NCBI GenBank assembly: GCA_035079385.1
Contig: JAVHKY010000004.1
Span: forward strand, 17,515,001-17,579,000
From: Aspidiotus rigidus
Lineage: Eukaryota; Arthropoda; Insecta; Hemiptera; Diaspididae
Direction of reading: 5' to 3'
Length of the DNA: 64,000 bases
A model generated the notes under the pieces. The model did not search any database. It was not told where the DNA came from and was given only the letters and a program-made list of their open reading frames with translations. The position numbers were made by a program, and so were the translations under genes. Shown here piece by piece: positions 1 through 10,554 of the stretch. Every line of letters starts with the position of its first letter. Positions within the stretch are counted from its first letter, which is position 1.

Positions 1-545
1 TGATTTCCTACTTGTCCAGTTGCTCAATCAGCTCTCCGTTGTTTCTGATGCTTTGTCTGGGTGCAAACTGGTAGTTTTCTTTCAGGGATGTGGCTACGAC
101 CTTTGCTATCTTGTAGCTCTTGACTAGGGATTTCATCAGACGGTTCGCTTTGTGGAGTTTTACAAGCCCCTTGAGTTTTGGTGCAACCGTGTTCATCTCA
201 AGCATCCTTCCATTGCAGGGTACATTGTTCCGTTTCAAAACAGCTTTTAGGTCATCTTGGTACTTCTGTGTTGGGTCCTTTGTCAGCTCTTGGTATCCAT
301 TCACTGCGATATACAACTCCACTAATTGGGTGTTCCTTCTCCATTACCACTACCGTGTTGCCTTTGTCAAAATCAGGTTGTTCTGTCGGACCTCTTTTGT
401 GGATTTGTGACCTTCCTCTGCATTACTTGCGTTCTGTCATTGGTTTGGCACATATTCTCCTACTTTCCCGATTTCGGTCCGGGCTTCTGGTCTCACGTCG
501 TGTTCCATGGTTTGGATTACTTGTTCGCAGCTAACGATCATACTT
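1..545 (-). pseudogene. Penelope-like element RT fragment (divergent family)
   Basis: The minus-strand reading contains the PLE N-terminal reverse-transcriptase hallmarks: a KGNTVVVMEKE block (about 330-370), the same motif as KADKGNAVVV in the intact PLE at 5649, then PKLKGLVKLHK (about 150-180), which corresponds to LPKVHK. A decayed SIRNNGELIEQLDK segment ends at position 8 with a stop. A 104-residue stretch (8-322) is open and the upstream part is frameshifted. It is clearly a different family from the other PLEs here because only the motif residues match. No GIY-YIG part is present and the fragment runs to the window edge. PLE identity is by motif only. Confidence 0.6.
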
Positions 546-1290
546 TCAAGCTTGCACTGGTTCTGTCTCTCGGGCTGCACATTCTACGCATAGGTGTCGG
601 AAAACTTCCTCAAGGGCAGTATTGAATAAGACAGAGGAAAGGGGATCTCCCTGTTTTACTCCTTTGTTCGTTCTAAAAGGTGGGCTTGGCCTTTCGGTCA
701 AGACTCTTGCTTCTAGCTCTGAGTATGATTCCTCGATTATTGCGACGTAGGCAGGGAAGTTTCTTGCTTCAACAGTACTTTTATTGGAGTTTTATATTTT
801 ACGCTATCGAATGTTTTTTTAAAACCTATAAACCCTAGATGTAATTCTTTTTTATATTCGTCACATTTTTGTATTAAAAGTCCTAATGTATATGCAAATT
901 ATCGGTGGTAGAGTTCCCACTTCTGAAGCCCGCTTTTTCTATGGGTTGTTCCCTTTCTAGTGTGCTTTTTGGCAAATATTTTTGAAATTGTTGATGTTAT
1001 GCTTAGGGGTCTGTAATTTTCGATTTTTCCTTTATCTCCTTTTTTACGCAGTATTATTATGTTCAATTTTTTCCACAACTTGGGGACCCTTCCCGTTTCC
1101 ATTACTCGGAGAAATTAATGTCGATATTGTGGGTTGTCGGAAAAGTAATTCATCGGCGAAATGGCTGTTGGTAAAACGGCTTCGGAAATATGATGATAAT
1201 GTTTTGGGAATTTGTCTTTTTCGTATTTTGTTTTCCGTTGATGCTTTCCTCTTTCTCCTTCTTTTTTACTAGGTCAGTTGCTTTCTAGTC
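545..1290 (-). pseudogene. Non-LTR retrotransposon RT fragment
   Basis: Minus-strand reading frames, broken by stops and shifts, spell canonical non-LTR reverse-transcriptase blocks in the correct order: LWKKLNIIILRKKGDKGKIE and NYRPLSITSTISKIFAK (about 1100-970), then LHLGFIGFKKTFDSVKY (motif A, about 850-790), then GVKQGDPLSSVLFNTALEEV (motif B, about 650-590). The YxDD motif is not seen, so the copy is truncated near 545, where it abuts the PLE fragment. The motif style (KKGD, NYRPxS, GVxQGDPLSxxLFN) fits RTE/CR1-like elements. The upstream part appears to continue at 3676-3835 beyond a foldback insertion. Confidence 0.7.
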
Positions 1291-1308
1291 TGGCGGCTTA
1301 GTGCAAAT

Positions 1309-3675
1309 TGTGAGTTCAACCTTGCATTTCAGGTTAAAATAATTCAATTTGGAACGAACACTTGGGACGCTTGAATGAAAAATTGGAGCCATGGCGCCAC
1401 GGTCCAAAACCCATGGGGGCCCCGAAATGGCGGGTTGCCCAATTGGAAGGAGTTCTTGTGTATAAATAACCGAAATATTCCTTTTGGTTCGCGATTTTTG
1501 TGGGTTCTTATGTAATTCGGACCGCCGAATTCGAAAAAAATTATCAAAAAATTCTTCCGACATTTTAAGGGCGCCGCGGGGCTGATGACCATTGAAAAGT
1601 GACATATTTCGACATATTTCCACGAATATCTTTATGAAATTTTACGTAGAATGTGGGAAAAATACTAAAAAAATTCTTTCGACTGTCGAAAAGCCCGGGA
1701 GTCTCCCTCCCCCCAGTTGAGGAAAAATATTTCATGTGTCTTGGAAAAATCTTAACGGGTTCCACAGTAGGATTTGACGCGAAATTCGAGAAAAATAGTG
1801 AAAAAATCCCTGGGCCTCTTGGAGGGGATTATGAGATCAATCTTGCATTTCATGTTGAAATCATTCAATTTGGAACGATCATTTAGGAAGCTTGAATCAA
1901 AAATTTGAGCCATGGCGCCACGTCCAAACCCCATAAGGGCCCCGTACTGGCGGGTTGCTTAACTGGAAGGAGTTCTTGCATATTCCTTTTGGTTCGTAAT
2001 TTATGTGGATTTTTATGTAATTCGGACTGCAAAATTCGACAAAAATTATCAAAGAATTCTTCCAATATTTTAGGGGCGCCGCAAAGCTGATAAACTCTAA
2101 AATAGGGACAAAATTGAAAGGACATATTTCAACATATTTTCACGAATCTCCTTATGAAATTTTCCGTAGAATTTGGGAAAAATACTAAAAAAATTCTTCC
2201 GACTGTCGAAAAGCCCGGGAGCCTCCCTCCCCCCAGTTGAGGAAAAATATTTCATGTTTCTTGGAAAAATTTGAACGGGTTCCACAGTAGGATTTGACGC
2301 GAAATTCGGGGAAAATAGTGAAAAATTCCTGGGGCTCTTGGAGGGGGTTGAGAGGGGCACAAACCCTGAAAAGTGACGGAAAAACGTTTGCATTTTTTCC
2401 CAAATTCAACAAATTCCAATGTAAATTTTACCGTAAAATTCGGAAAAAATGTTGAAAAAATTCCTGGAGGTCTCTGACAGGGTTAAGAGGACTCGAACCC
2501 CCAAAACTCAATGTAAAAAATATTGGTTTTTGAGAAAATTTAAACGGACTCTTGTGTGAAATTTACTGTAGAATTCAAAAAGAATCCTGGAAAAAATCTC
2601 ATGGCTCTTTGAGAGGACCGGGAAGAACATAAACTTCTTTGGGAAAAATTGTGGTGAATTTGTTGAAGTATTTTATATCTTAGTAACGCCTTAGTAGTTT
2701 TTATAATATTTCAAGGTACACATAATCTCTTGTTCTGTGTATATTTCATGAAAGTTCAAGTATGGAAATGTAGTTCTACAACTTCTGTTCCGAGACGTTT
2801 ATATTCCTCCCAGCCCCCTCAAAGTGCCGTGAGATTTCTTAAGGATTCTTTCTGAATTCTACGATAAATTTCACCCAAGAATTCGTTTGAATTTTCTCAA
2901 TTTGAGTCTCTGAGGGATCTCCAAAATTTTTTTGCCATTTTTCCGAATTCTATGGTCAATTCCGCACACGAATTTGTTGAACTTGAAAAAAAAGAAAATG
3001 CAAGAATTTTTTCATCACTTTTCAGGATTTTTGCCCTTCAATCACGTCCGAGGGCCCCAGGAATTTTTTCACCATTTGTTCCAAATTCGACGGTAAATTT
3101 TACTTCAGAATTTGTTGAACTTGGAAAAATAATGTAAACATTTTTCATCACTTTTCGGGGTTTGTGCCCCTTTCAACCCCCTCCTAGAGCCCCAGGAATT
3201 TTTTCACCATTTTTCCCGAATTTCGCGCTAAATTCTACTTTGGAACCTGTTAAGATTTTTCCAAAAAACACAAAATATTTTTTCCTCTAATAGGGAAGGG
3301 GGGAGGCTCTGGGCCCTTTGGGTGGTTGGAAAAGTTTTTCTAGTATTGTTCCCAAATTCTACAAAAAATTTCATAAGGAGATTCGTGAAAATATGTTGAA
3401 ATATGTCCTTTCAATTTTATCCCTATTTTAGAGTTTATCAGCTTTGCGGCGCCCCTAAAATATTGGAAGAATTCTTTGATAATTTTTGTCGAATTTTGCA
3501 GTCCGAATTACATAAAAATCCACATAAATTGCGAACCAAAAGGAATATTTCGGTCACCTTCCAGTTAAGCAACACTCCATTACGGGTCCCTTATGGGGTT
3601 TGGACTGTGGCGCCATGGCTCAAATTTTTGATTCAAGCATCCTAAATGATCGTTCCAAATTGAAGGTTGAATTGT
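1309..3675. mobile_element. Foldback element 1 with degenerate internal tandem repeats
   Basis: The two ends are inverted copies. The left end (CAACCTTGCATTTCAGG..., then GGAGCCATGGCGCCA near 1385) reappears reversed at 3610-3675 (TGGCGCCATGGCTC... AAATTGAAGGTTG). The left arm holds two direct copies of a roughly 510-bp block (about 1315-1820 and 1835-2345); the right arm mirrors part of this block (3290-3675). Between them are roughly 150-bp degenerate repeats with recurrent AAAAATTCCTGG-type and CAAACCC-type segments. Short ORFs in several frames are by-products of the repeats. The same short sequence AATTGT lies outside both ends and may be a target duplication. Confidence 0.65.
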
Positions 3676-3835
3676 CTATTTCCCGGACTACTATGATCTT
3701 TTCCAAAGTCTCCTTCAATTTGTTAACATCTTCTATCTTCGCATACTCACCTTTCACTAATAGTTCTGAGATCATTTTTTTGTAGTCTCCAGCATTTTCT
3801 TTATAGTAATTTTTTCAATGTTTTTGTTGTACATG
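3676..3835 (-). pseudogene. Upstream piece of the non-LTR ORF
   Basis: The minus strand is open and protein-like here, reading NYYKENAGDYKKMISELLVK followed by GEYAKIEDVNKLKETLEKII, and stops at the foldback border. Position and orientation suit the part of a non-LTR ORF2 that precedes the RT domain found at 545-1290, so the foldback element probably landed inside this retroelement. The joining is inferred; the composition and open frame are direct observations. Confidence 0.4.
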
Positions 3836-3884
3836 TATCTTCGCTCTTTGATTTTTAACTCGCACCTGATTGACGAAGAAGGAA

Positions 3885-4080
3885 GCGTGGTTCGGAAGCC
3901 TTTGCGCATAGTTTAAGTTTGGAGCTAGCACGATAAGCTCCCAGGACAATCCTGATGGAGGAGTTTGGATGTGGTCAAGTATGGCGAGGACTGAGTTCTA
4001 AATAGAGGGAACCATACCGTTCTTACACGTATACCTATGTAGCCGTTGAAGGATGAATAGGTCGCAGCAGTAGAGGAGGA
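3885..4080 (-). pseudogene. Short non-LTR fragment related to the one at 9090-9250
   Basis: The plus strand reads GGTTCGGAAGCCTTTGCG, then TTTGGAGCTAGCACGAT, then GGATGTGGTCAAGTA and GGCGAGGAC. A diverged copy with the same order lies at 9107-9230 inside the larger non-LTR copy (8430-9920). No intact reading frame remains. It is assigned only through that similarity. Confidence 0.45.
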
Positions 4081-4125
4081 ATCTGTGAAAATGTATCAAT
4101 ATTACGATTATGCTATCATGAAAAG

Positions 4126-4131
4126 TTTATT
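4126..4131 (-). terminator. Polyadenylation signal AATAAA for the six-cysteine peptide gene
   Basis: AATAAA on the minus strand lies 180 nt beyond the stop codon of the peptide gene at 4311-4496, a normal 3'UTR distance. No competing closer hexamer was seen. Confidence 0.45.
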
Positions 4132-4310
4132 GAAATTTGCTGACACGGAATTGTAGTAAAATAAACAGAAAAATACGAAACGAAGTCGCAATATTTGATC
4201 TATTGATTATTAGTTTAACAGTTTCTCCGGTATTTAGTGTATCTGCGCGGTTTCGAAAATTACCTGTCATTATTGAGGGTAATCTGGCCGCTGAAAGGCA
4301 ATCACGGCAG

Positions 4311-4496
4311 TCATCGCTTACATTCGCATTTTCCACCTCCTGGCTGAGCGACACACTGAGCTTTCCATGGCCAGACACATGTCTTTTTACCTTTACATTG
4401 GTCAGTAGATGTACAAGGTATATCCTTTGCAGCACTTGATGCGATCATACAACTCACAAGCACAATTAATGCAAACAAATATCCAAATAGTTTCAT
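4311..4496 (-). CDS. Small secreted six-cysteine peptide
   Basis: A single-exon reading of 61 codons from ATG (4496) to TGA (4311). Residues 1-23 form a classic signal peptide: MKLFG, a hydrophobic core LFALIVLVSCMIAS, then a small-residue SSAA cleavage region. The mature part (about 38 residues) is basic and has six cysteines at 28, 34, 40, 48, 57 and 59, spaced C-x5-C-x5-C-x7-C-x8-C-x-C, ending CECKR. Three disulfides are implied. The terminal CxC recalls knottin or defensin-like peptides, but the CxxxC of the CS-alpha-beta fold is absent, so I do not assign a family. Host-defence, salivary or inhibitory roles are all possible. A TATAAA lies 131 nt upstream and an AATAAA downstream. The longer open frame upstream (to 4745) lacks signal-peptide logic, so the ATG at 4496 is preferred. 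Confidence 0.7.
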   Translation of the reverse strand: MKLFGYLFALIVLVSCMIASSAAKDIPCTSTDQCKGKKTCVWPWKAQCVAQPGGGKCECKR

Positions 4497-4626
4497 GTTG
4501 ACTGATGATTGAGATCGAAGCCTCAAGATTGAAAATGCTAACGTCAAAAAACTGACTGAAGAGAACGACAATTTAAAATGGGTTGTGAAGAACTGCACTA
4601 TGAGCTGGGCCATGAATGTGCCACAA

Positions 4627-4632
4627 TTTATA
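4627..4632 (-). promoter_or_regulatory. Candidate TATA box of the six-cysteine peptide gene
   Basis: The minus strand reads CTATAAATT about 130 nt before the start codon. That would place the start of transcription near 4600 and give a 5'UTR of about 100 nt. Several TCAGT initiator-like words occur between here and the ATG. No transcript evidence is available. Confidence 0.35.
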
Positions 4633-4749
4633 GCTCGAGAAAATAAACTGGTTAGAATAACAATGACGTCGTCAATGATTTTTTTTTTTGGAGATTGTCT
4701 TCTGAGAACTACTATCATGATACGCATGAGTACGTTGATGCACAATCAG

Positions 4750-5640
4750 TTTGACATCGACGTGTATATTTTTTTACCCGGATATTTGTCTAGTGAAAAA
4801 GTATAATGCTGTAAAACGCACGCTTATGGCTTATCGTTGTACGAGTGGAAAAATGATAACGAGAATGATAGAAAATTGTTACGTCAAATAAGTAAAGGTA
4901 GAATCGAATCAATTCGGTCCACTGAGTTACGGCCAGACATAATGGAAATACACTTCGCAGTACTCGATGAGTGAACTGAAGAAAAGCTGCAAAGGCCACA
5001 GAAAATTATACGAGTCACCGATTTCATCTTCGCTTGAGAATGGTTGTACTCGCGACTCGTGTGGTTTTCTGCAGCTCTCCTTCAACTGAATACTGTGAAG
5101 TGTTTTTCCGAAACCTGTAGGTAGGCAAATCACTGATTAATTTACTCTGTTAGACTCGTTTCCAGGAAATATTCGTATTTCATTTTTTCAAAAGTTTTTT
5201 GTCACTGTTACCTCAGCAAACCGAGAGCCTCTGCACTTCCGCAAAAAAAAAAAACAAAAAAAAGTTTCCTGTACTTTGTAACGTCACTGAAGATTTACAT
5301 GCATTGTCACTTCATTTTTTATTTGTTTTAATGAGTTTTAAAACTACAAGGTCATTAGGTCGACGGTATGACGCATTACGAGTATAAAAATAGACGATGA
5401 AAGATAAGAAGGGAGAGATTAATGTAAAGATGAACTACAAATAGTACAAACACTTAGGTGTTGGTGTAAAAGTCAGTTAATCGTAAGTATTGTAGAGTAC
5501 CTTTGTTATTTTGAGTGCTTGAGTGGGGGAGGAACGTGTGTTAGTGAAAGAACAAAGAGATGAGAGTTGGGGCCAGGAAAATAAATGGTTAATTGTTGAA
5601 TTGTTTTGGTGGCAGTAGGCGTAAGATCGAGAGGTTAGGA
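4750..5640. other. Non-coding spacer before PLE 1
   Basis: No convincing gene. It contains poly-A/T runs (5243-5264) and short unsupported ORFs on both strands. The last roughly 100 bases lead directly into the conserved PLE sequence beginning TATTTACAGTTCC. Confidence 0.4.
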
Positions 5641-5648
5641 TGTGAGAG

Positions 5649-8063
5649 TTGCACGCGTATTTACAGTTCCTTTTTCTGAAATTTCGGAAGCAACGCGCTT
5701 CGTTTTCCTCTCATATTTGGTTTCTTCGTCGGTGTTTAGTGTTACATTTGAGGCCCAAGTTCGTTAAATTCCGGTTTTATTCCGATTGCAAGGTTACGAC
5801 TAAGAAACTGGAAAATTATATGTGGGAGAAGTGGATCAGAACAGAGTTGCGAAGATGGTATGGTAAATTTAATATCACGACCAGATTAAACCTTATGGTC
5901 CATTCGAGACTCTCCGGCATGCTCCTCCCCCTTGAGTTGGATTACTTTATGAGGGACGTCAATGAAAAGTGTCGGAAGTTTGAGGCGAAGTTGAAGGAGA
6001 GGAAAAATAAGAAGTTGTCCTCCCTAATGACGGTTAACGAGGAGGTGGTTGGGGAGGGGGTGAGTGATGGTGTTGTCGTTCATAAATTCCATCCTCCCCT
6101 CATAAATAATAGTCAGGTAGTGTTCAATAGTGACGAAACATCCCTCCTTGAGAAAGGTTTGAAGTTCAGTATGCCTCCCCTCAAGAATGATGAAACCTTG
6201 GCGAATGTTGTTGCGGATCTTGCGGTTAAGATTGGTCCTGGTTTTAATACCCAGAAAGTCTGTGCCGAATTAGTCCGTAATAACCCCCTCCCTCGCATGA
6301 GTAATAAATTGGGAGGAGTGATTCAGGGTCTAAGGAGGAAGATGAAAGAGGGAGATTTGATCGTCACTAAGGCTGACAAGGGCAACGCTGTTGTAGTGAT
6401 GGAGAGATCGGCCTATTCTTCTAAGGTCCATGAAGTCCTACAGCAGTGTGGTGCTAAAGAGAGTGAGGATTTCAGCTTTCCCAAGCACGTCAAAGAAGTT
6501 AGGTGTGTCATCAACAGGAGTGAGGCTGTTATCAAAACTCCTGCTTTGAAAAAAGCCCTCCTCGTTCCTAACCCCACACCCCCCCTCTTGTACGGGCTGC
6601 CTAAAGTGCATAAGAACAATACCCCGATGCGACCCGTTGTTTCTTTCGTCTCCTCTCCTACCTACCTCCTTGCTAAATTCCTTGACCGTTGGTTCAAAAA
6701 TCGTATTGATTTTGAATCCCCTCATTCGGTCTTGAATTCGGCCTCTTTAACTGACGTCCTCAAGGATGTAAGTCTTCCCCCGGGAACGACCATCTGCTCG
6801 TTTGATGTTGTTGGTTTGTTCCCGAATATTCCTAAGGCTGCTACTATCCAGCGTATGGGTGAGCTACTCGTCAAAGCCAACATTCCTCATAATGAGCTTC
6901 ACGAATTCTTCGATCTTCTTAATACTTGCTGGTCCCCTAACTATTGTAAATTTGAAGGGAAATTTTTCGAGTTCCCTGACGAAGTAGGGATCCCCATTGG
7001 ATCACCACTAGGCTCTCTCATATCCGAAATCTTCATGTCTAAGTTTGAACTTGACCTCTTTTCCTCGAACCAGGTGTTACTTAATGATATTCATTATTGG
7101 CACAGGTACGTTGATGACGTTCTATGTACCTGGACTGGTCACCCAGATCTCCTTGGTGAGTTTCTGAGGTATCTCAATTCCTGGTACCCTTCCATCAAAT
7201 TTACGTTGGAAATAGGGGTAATTTCCATTAACTTTTTGGATTTATCGATCTCTATGATAGACGGTATCCATAAGTTTGGAATTTACAGGAAAGATACTAC
7301 GACCGATGTTTTAGTCCACGGTGGTTCGTTCGGTCCTGTTGCTCACAAGATGGCTGCTTTTCATAGCCTAGTTCACAGACTGACTCGTATTCCTTTGAGT
7401 CAGTCTGCCTTCAAGAAAGAGTTAATCACAATAAAACACCTGGCCAGAGTGAATGGGGTCAATGTTGATGTTGACGTGATGGTTCGGAGGAAAGTTACGA
7501 GGGGCCTCCTGGATTCCACCACCTCCCTCCCCCGAGACACGATCCGTGATCGCCGTTTGCGTTGGATCAGTCTCCCTTTCTTGGGGAAGTTCTCCCAGCA
7601 ATTGGGTCGGGCCCTTCGCCCGTTTGGCTTCAGACCCGCGTTTTACAACCCTACCACAGTCAAGAGGTTGTTTGTGAGACTGAAGGACCCCATACCTGTT
7701 GATGAGAGGAGTGGTGTGTATAAGTTGGAGTGTGAGGATTGTGGAGGCTTTTATATTGGTGAGACCAGCCGCCAAATGAAAGTTCGAGTAGCTGAGCACC
7801 TGAAGTCTTGGAAGAAGGGACACTTGGGGGAGTCAGCTTTCGCCGATCACTTAATAAACAGTGGCCACAGCTTCCGTGAGGGATCCGAAAAGCTCCTCCA
7901 TAAGGAGAATTCCTACCGTAAGCGTATCGCCCTCGAGAATATAGAGATAATTCGTCATCTCAACATTGACGGTATCACTGTTCTTAATTCGTATATTCCG
8001 GAAGATGGCCTGATCGAACTTGTTTATGACTCACACCGTGATTTCTCGTTTGGACGATCTTAA
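5649..8063 (+). CDS. Penelope-like element polyprotein (RT plus GIY-YIG endonuclease), PLE 1
   Basis: An uninterrupted frame of 804 codons, counted from a TTG at 5649. The first ATG is codon 58 (5820), and homology with the other copies starts at YLQFLFLKFRK (codon 4), so the true start is uncertain. The phrase TATTTACAG just before the shared region could be a splice acceptor. RT blocks in order: KADKGNAVVV (241-250), LPKVHK (317-322), FDVVGLFPN (385-393, catalytic Asp), GIPIGSPLGSL (447-457), YVDD (487-490, catalytic pair) and NFLDL (528-532). The C-terminus has the PLE linker CxxC (695-698) within a GIY-YIG domain: GVY (689-691), YIG (702-704), the Arg in VRVAEH (713), HLINSGH (734-740) and a candidate catalytic Glu near 753-763. 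All catalytic motifs are intact, so it may be active or recently so. It reverse-transcribes its own RNA at endonuclease-nicked DNA. Confidence 0.9.
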   Translation: MHAYLQFLFLKFRKQRASFSSHIWFLRRCLVLHLRPKFVKFRFYSDCKVTTKKLENYMWEKWIRTELRRWYGKFNITTRLNLMVHSRLSGMLLPLELDYFMRDVNEKCRKFEAKLKERKNKKLSSLMTVNEEVVGEGVSDGVVVHKFHPPLINNSQVVFNSDETSLLEKGLKFSMPPLKNDETLANVVADLAVKIGPGFNTQKVCAELVRNNPLPRMSNKLGGVIQGLRRKMKEGDLIVTKADKGNAVVVMERSAYSSKVHEVLQQCGAKESEDFSFPKHVKEVRCVINRSEAVIKTPALKKALLVPNPTPPLLYGLPKVHKNNTPMRPVVSFVSSPTYLLAKFLDRWFKNRIDFESPHSVLNSASLTDVLKDVSLPPGTTICSFDVVGLFPNIPKAATIQRMGELLVKANIPHNELHEFFDLLNTCWSPNYCKFEGKFFEFPDEVGIPIGSPLGSLISEIFMSKFELDLFSSNQVLLNDIHYWHRYVDDVLCTWTGHPDLLGEFLRYLNSWYPSIKFTLEIGVISINFLDLSISMIDGIHKFGIYRKDTTTDVLVHGGSFGPVAHKMAAFHSLVHRLTRIPLSQSAFKKELITIKHLARVNGVNVDVDVMVRRKVTRGLLDSTTSLPRDTIRDRRLRWISLPFLGKFSQQLGRALRPFGFRPAFYNPTTVKRLFVRLKDPIPVDERSGVYKLECEDCGGFYIGETSRQMKVRVAEHLKSWKKGHLGESAFADHLINSGHSFREGSEKLLHKENSYRKRIALENIEIIRHLNIDGITVLNSYIPEDGLIELVYDSHRDFSFGRS

Positions 8064-8200
8064 TACCTCGTTCTTCTCTTTTGTTCGTCAGTTGCTTTCA
8101 TTTCAGGCTCGAAGATGGTTGTTTAATCGAAAGCGCTGGTCGTATTTTCATTTTTTCTGCGGTTTGCATTTTTTTTACTCCACGTCGGAGTATTCCTCTT
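8064..8200 (+). other. 3' flank of PLE 1 with hammerhead-like motif (8109-8142)
   Basis: This segment recurs beside the other copies (50192-50330 reversed, 59097-59213, 61338-61470), so it belongs to the element's terminal repeat. It holds GAAGATGG, a small hairpin (GGTT-gttt-AATC), then GAAA-GCGCT. This resembles the CUGANGA - helix II - GAAA core of the hammerhead ribozymes known from PLEs, but with CUGANGA changed at the first positions. It ends near ACTCCACGTCGGAGTATTCC, a sequence shared with the PLE 2 border. Confidence 0.5.
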
Positions 8201-8429
8201 TATTGTTTAGTATGTGAGAGTTGGTTATATGAGAGTGAGTAATTTTTGGTGGCCAATTTTTAGACAAGAAAAAATTACTGCTTCTCGTCTTGTGTCTCTA
8301 ATGAAGGATGACCGGGGCCGGGGGACGGATATTTTTTTAATGCGAAGAAGTTTGTTGTTAGAGTGATTTTACCAAAGTATGTTCCATGATGGGATGATGA
8401 GTGAACGGTAGCGATTCTGGAGGCACTGG

Positions 8430-9920
8430 GTAATTAACACTTAATTGGTTTCTGAAAGTAGCTTGTGTGGCGGCCTGACTAACGGCGTCATGTTCAGGGA
8501 GGCTAATGTGTCTGAGGAACCATGAGTGTAGAGAAAGAAGTGTGAGGAGAATGTGTTGTATGATGGAGTCGAAGTTGTATGTGTCTGTAAGGGAATGAAG
8601 TGAAGAGAGGGATTCAGTGAGGAGAAAGGATTTGCCGTTTGGTGGAAGTTGGGAGAGGTGGGAGAGGCAGCTGAGTATCGCTATGAGTTCCGCCGTAAAT
8701 ATGGAAGCAATGTTGTGGATACGTTCTTAAAATACTTCCCATCGATAGAGTATGCGTGAGCTGCTCTATTAGATGTTTTAGACCCATCAGAGAGGCAGAG
8801 TGTGTAATGAGGGTATTCTTGGAGTAATTCTTGACGTTTTGGGTACAAACAATTTTGTCGTATTTGGGGATTTCTGTGAGCCCGAGGCGTTTTTTTGATT
8901 GAGGGAAAGTCCAAAGGAGGACGATTGCATGTATGGGTCCCAGAGAAGTTGCTGTGGACATTTTAATAGGAGAAAGGGCAAATATCTTTGGTGGAGAGTT
9001 GATTGTGTTAACGTGAAAGATTCGGTAAAAATAAAAAGTTGCGGAAACAGGGAGACAGAAGATAAAAAGTTTGAGGTCAAGATGAGTGAGTCTACGAAGT
9101 AAAAGGGAGGTTCCGAAGCCTTTGCGTATAAGCTAAGTTTGGAGCTAGTACGATGGAAATCCTGAGGGAGGATGTTTGGATGTGGTCAAATAAGGCGAGG
9201 ACAGTTCTGTTAGCTGAGTTATAAATAGGGGGAACTATTATTCTAATTTCGAGCGGATGAGACTTTTGTATAGTTAGAGGAGTAATTTTTGAGAGCATCC
9301 TTTTAAGAGGGGGGGTTTTGAAATGTTTAGAGCGCGTGTGTATTTGGCTTTGGAGATTTTAAGATTTGGGACTCAAGTAAGTTTTTGATCTTAAATGTAG
9401 GCCGATACGTTTTCCATAGTGTGATGGAATTTGAAAGTTTTGTAAAATGAATGGAGGGATACATGGGATGCTGTTTCTATTTTTGAAAATGATTGAATAT
9501 ATGCTTTTGAAGCAGAAAATCTAAATCCGTTTTTTGATGTCCATGCAGTAATTGAGGTTTCATGAAGGAGCCTGTTGCCTCTCTAAGGGTTAATGGAGCA
9601 GAAATTGTTTGAGGGGAGGGTTCACACGCGACGTGGTATAATTATAGCTATTACGAAGAGTAAAGCGCTAAAAACTTCGCCTTGAGGACTCCCTTTTGGA
9701 CCGAGAGGGGGTGGGGAGGTTATGTCATTGATTCTTATTAAAAGGTTTCTGTTGTTGAGAAAGGTTTCCAGAATATTTGGAAAGTGGCCGGCCCCCGGAG
9801 ACCAATTTAATTGAGTTTGGTAGAGATAAGGTATCTCCAGACCTGAGGAAACGCTTCTTGGAGGTCGAAGAAGATGCTTGAGAGTCCTGAAGAGTTTTAT
9901 TTTTGCGAAGTATCATTCAA
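8430..9920 (-). pseudogene. Decayed non-LTR retrotransposon (RT to RNase H)
   Basis: Minus-strand pieces in several frames give, in order, FFDLQEAFPQVW (RT motif A, about 9885-9850), LNNRNLLIRINDITSPP and GSPQGEVFSALL (motif B region, about 9750-9660), then farther down LCLSDGSKTSNRAAHAYSID (RNase H first motif, about 8790-8730), FTAELIAILSCL (second motif) and a degraded ESLSSL...PEHDAVSQAATQA region (about 8620-8470). The order RT then RNase H and the motif style fit the I/Jockey/R1 group. Stops and shifts are frequent and the YADD motif is lost, so the copy is dead. Confidence 0.65.
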
Positions 9921-10540
9921 AGTTGTGTACAATCTCCGGAAAAGTTTCTTTTTCACTTCTTCTAACTACTTCAATAATTTTACTGCGTATATTCCTCGAT
10001 AATGAAGATTGTTATTACTTAGTGATCATTTACATAAGTCAATTTCTTCAGTTGTCCATCTTTTTTGTTATGATTGTTCTTATTATGGTATCCGCTATTT
10101 CTCATCGATACAGTGCAGGGCTTAAACCTCTCAGAGTGGAAGAAGAAGGTACGGGTCTTTTTATTTCCTGATCTTGCCATAAAAATTCTGGATCTCTTCA
10201 GCTCTAGACTTCAGTAGGAAAAAGAGCTGCGGTCCTTTTGGGTTCATTGAAAAAAGTGAAAAGATGAATTTCTATCATCATACACTCGAGGAAAGAAACA
10301 AAATTGGTGGCCATTGCATTGAATTTTGTTTTATCTGCCCGAGTGAAGATCATGGCTGCTTAGAGCAATGCAAGCTGCACCTTCTCCAGCAAGTTTCTAC
10401 GCACCAGATACCCTGCAATTCTGTAGGTGTGCCATTCCCGATTGCTTTTGCTCTTTTTATGACGTCCTGGCTTCATAATTATTAGGTTTATACTAGATCC
10501 AAGCCTCCCTTATACTGGCTTTATACTAGGTCTATCCCGG
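9921..10540. other. Unassigned spacer before the satellite
   Basis: Two short open stretches (9878-10171 and 10264-10485, plus strand) show no recognisable domain. At 10519-10534 a TATACTAGGTCTA word precedes the satellite, and the same word recurs just beyond it (14772). Nothing else is supported. Confidence 0.3.
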
Positions 10541-10554
10541 CAAACACAGTTGAC

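Noticed and set aside
7422..7823. 133-codon minus-strand ORF (and its twin at 50589-50966)
   Set aside because: Antisense shadow of the PLE endonuclease region, present wherever the PLE is.
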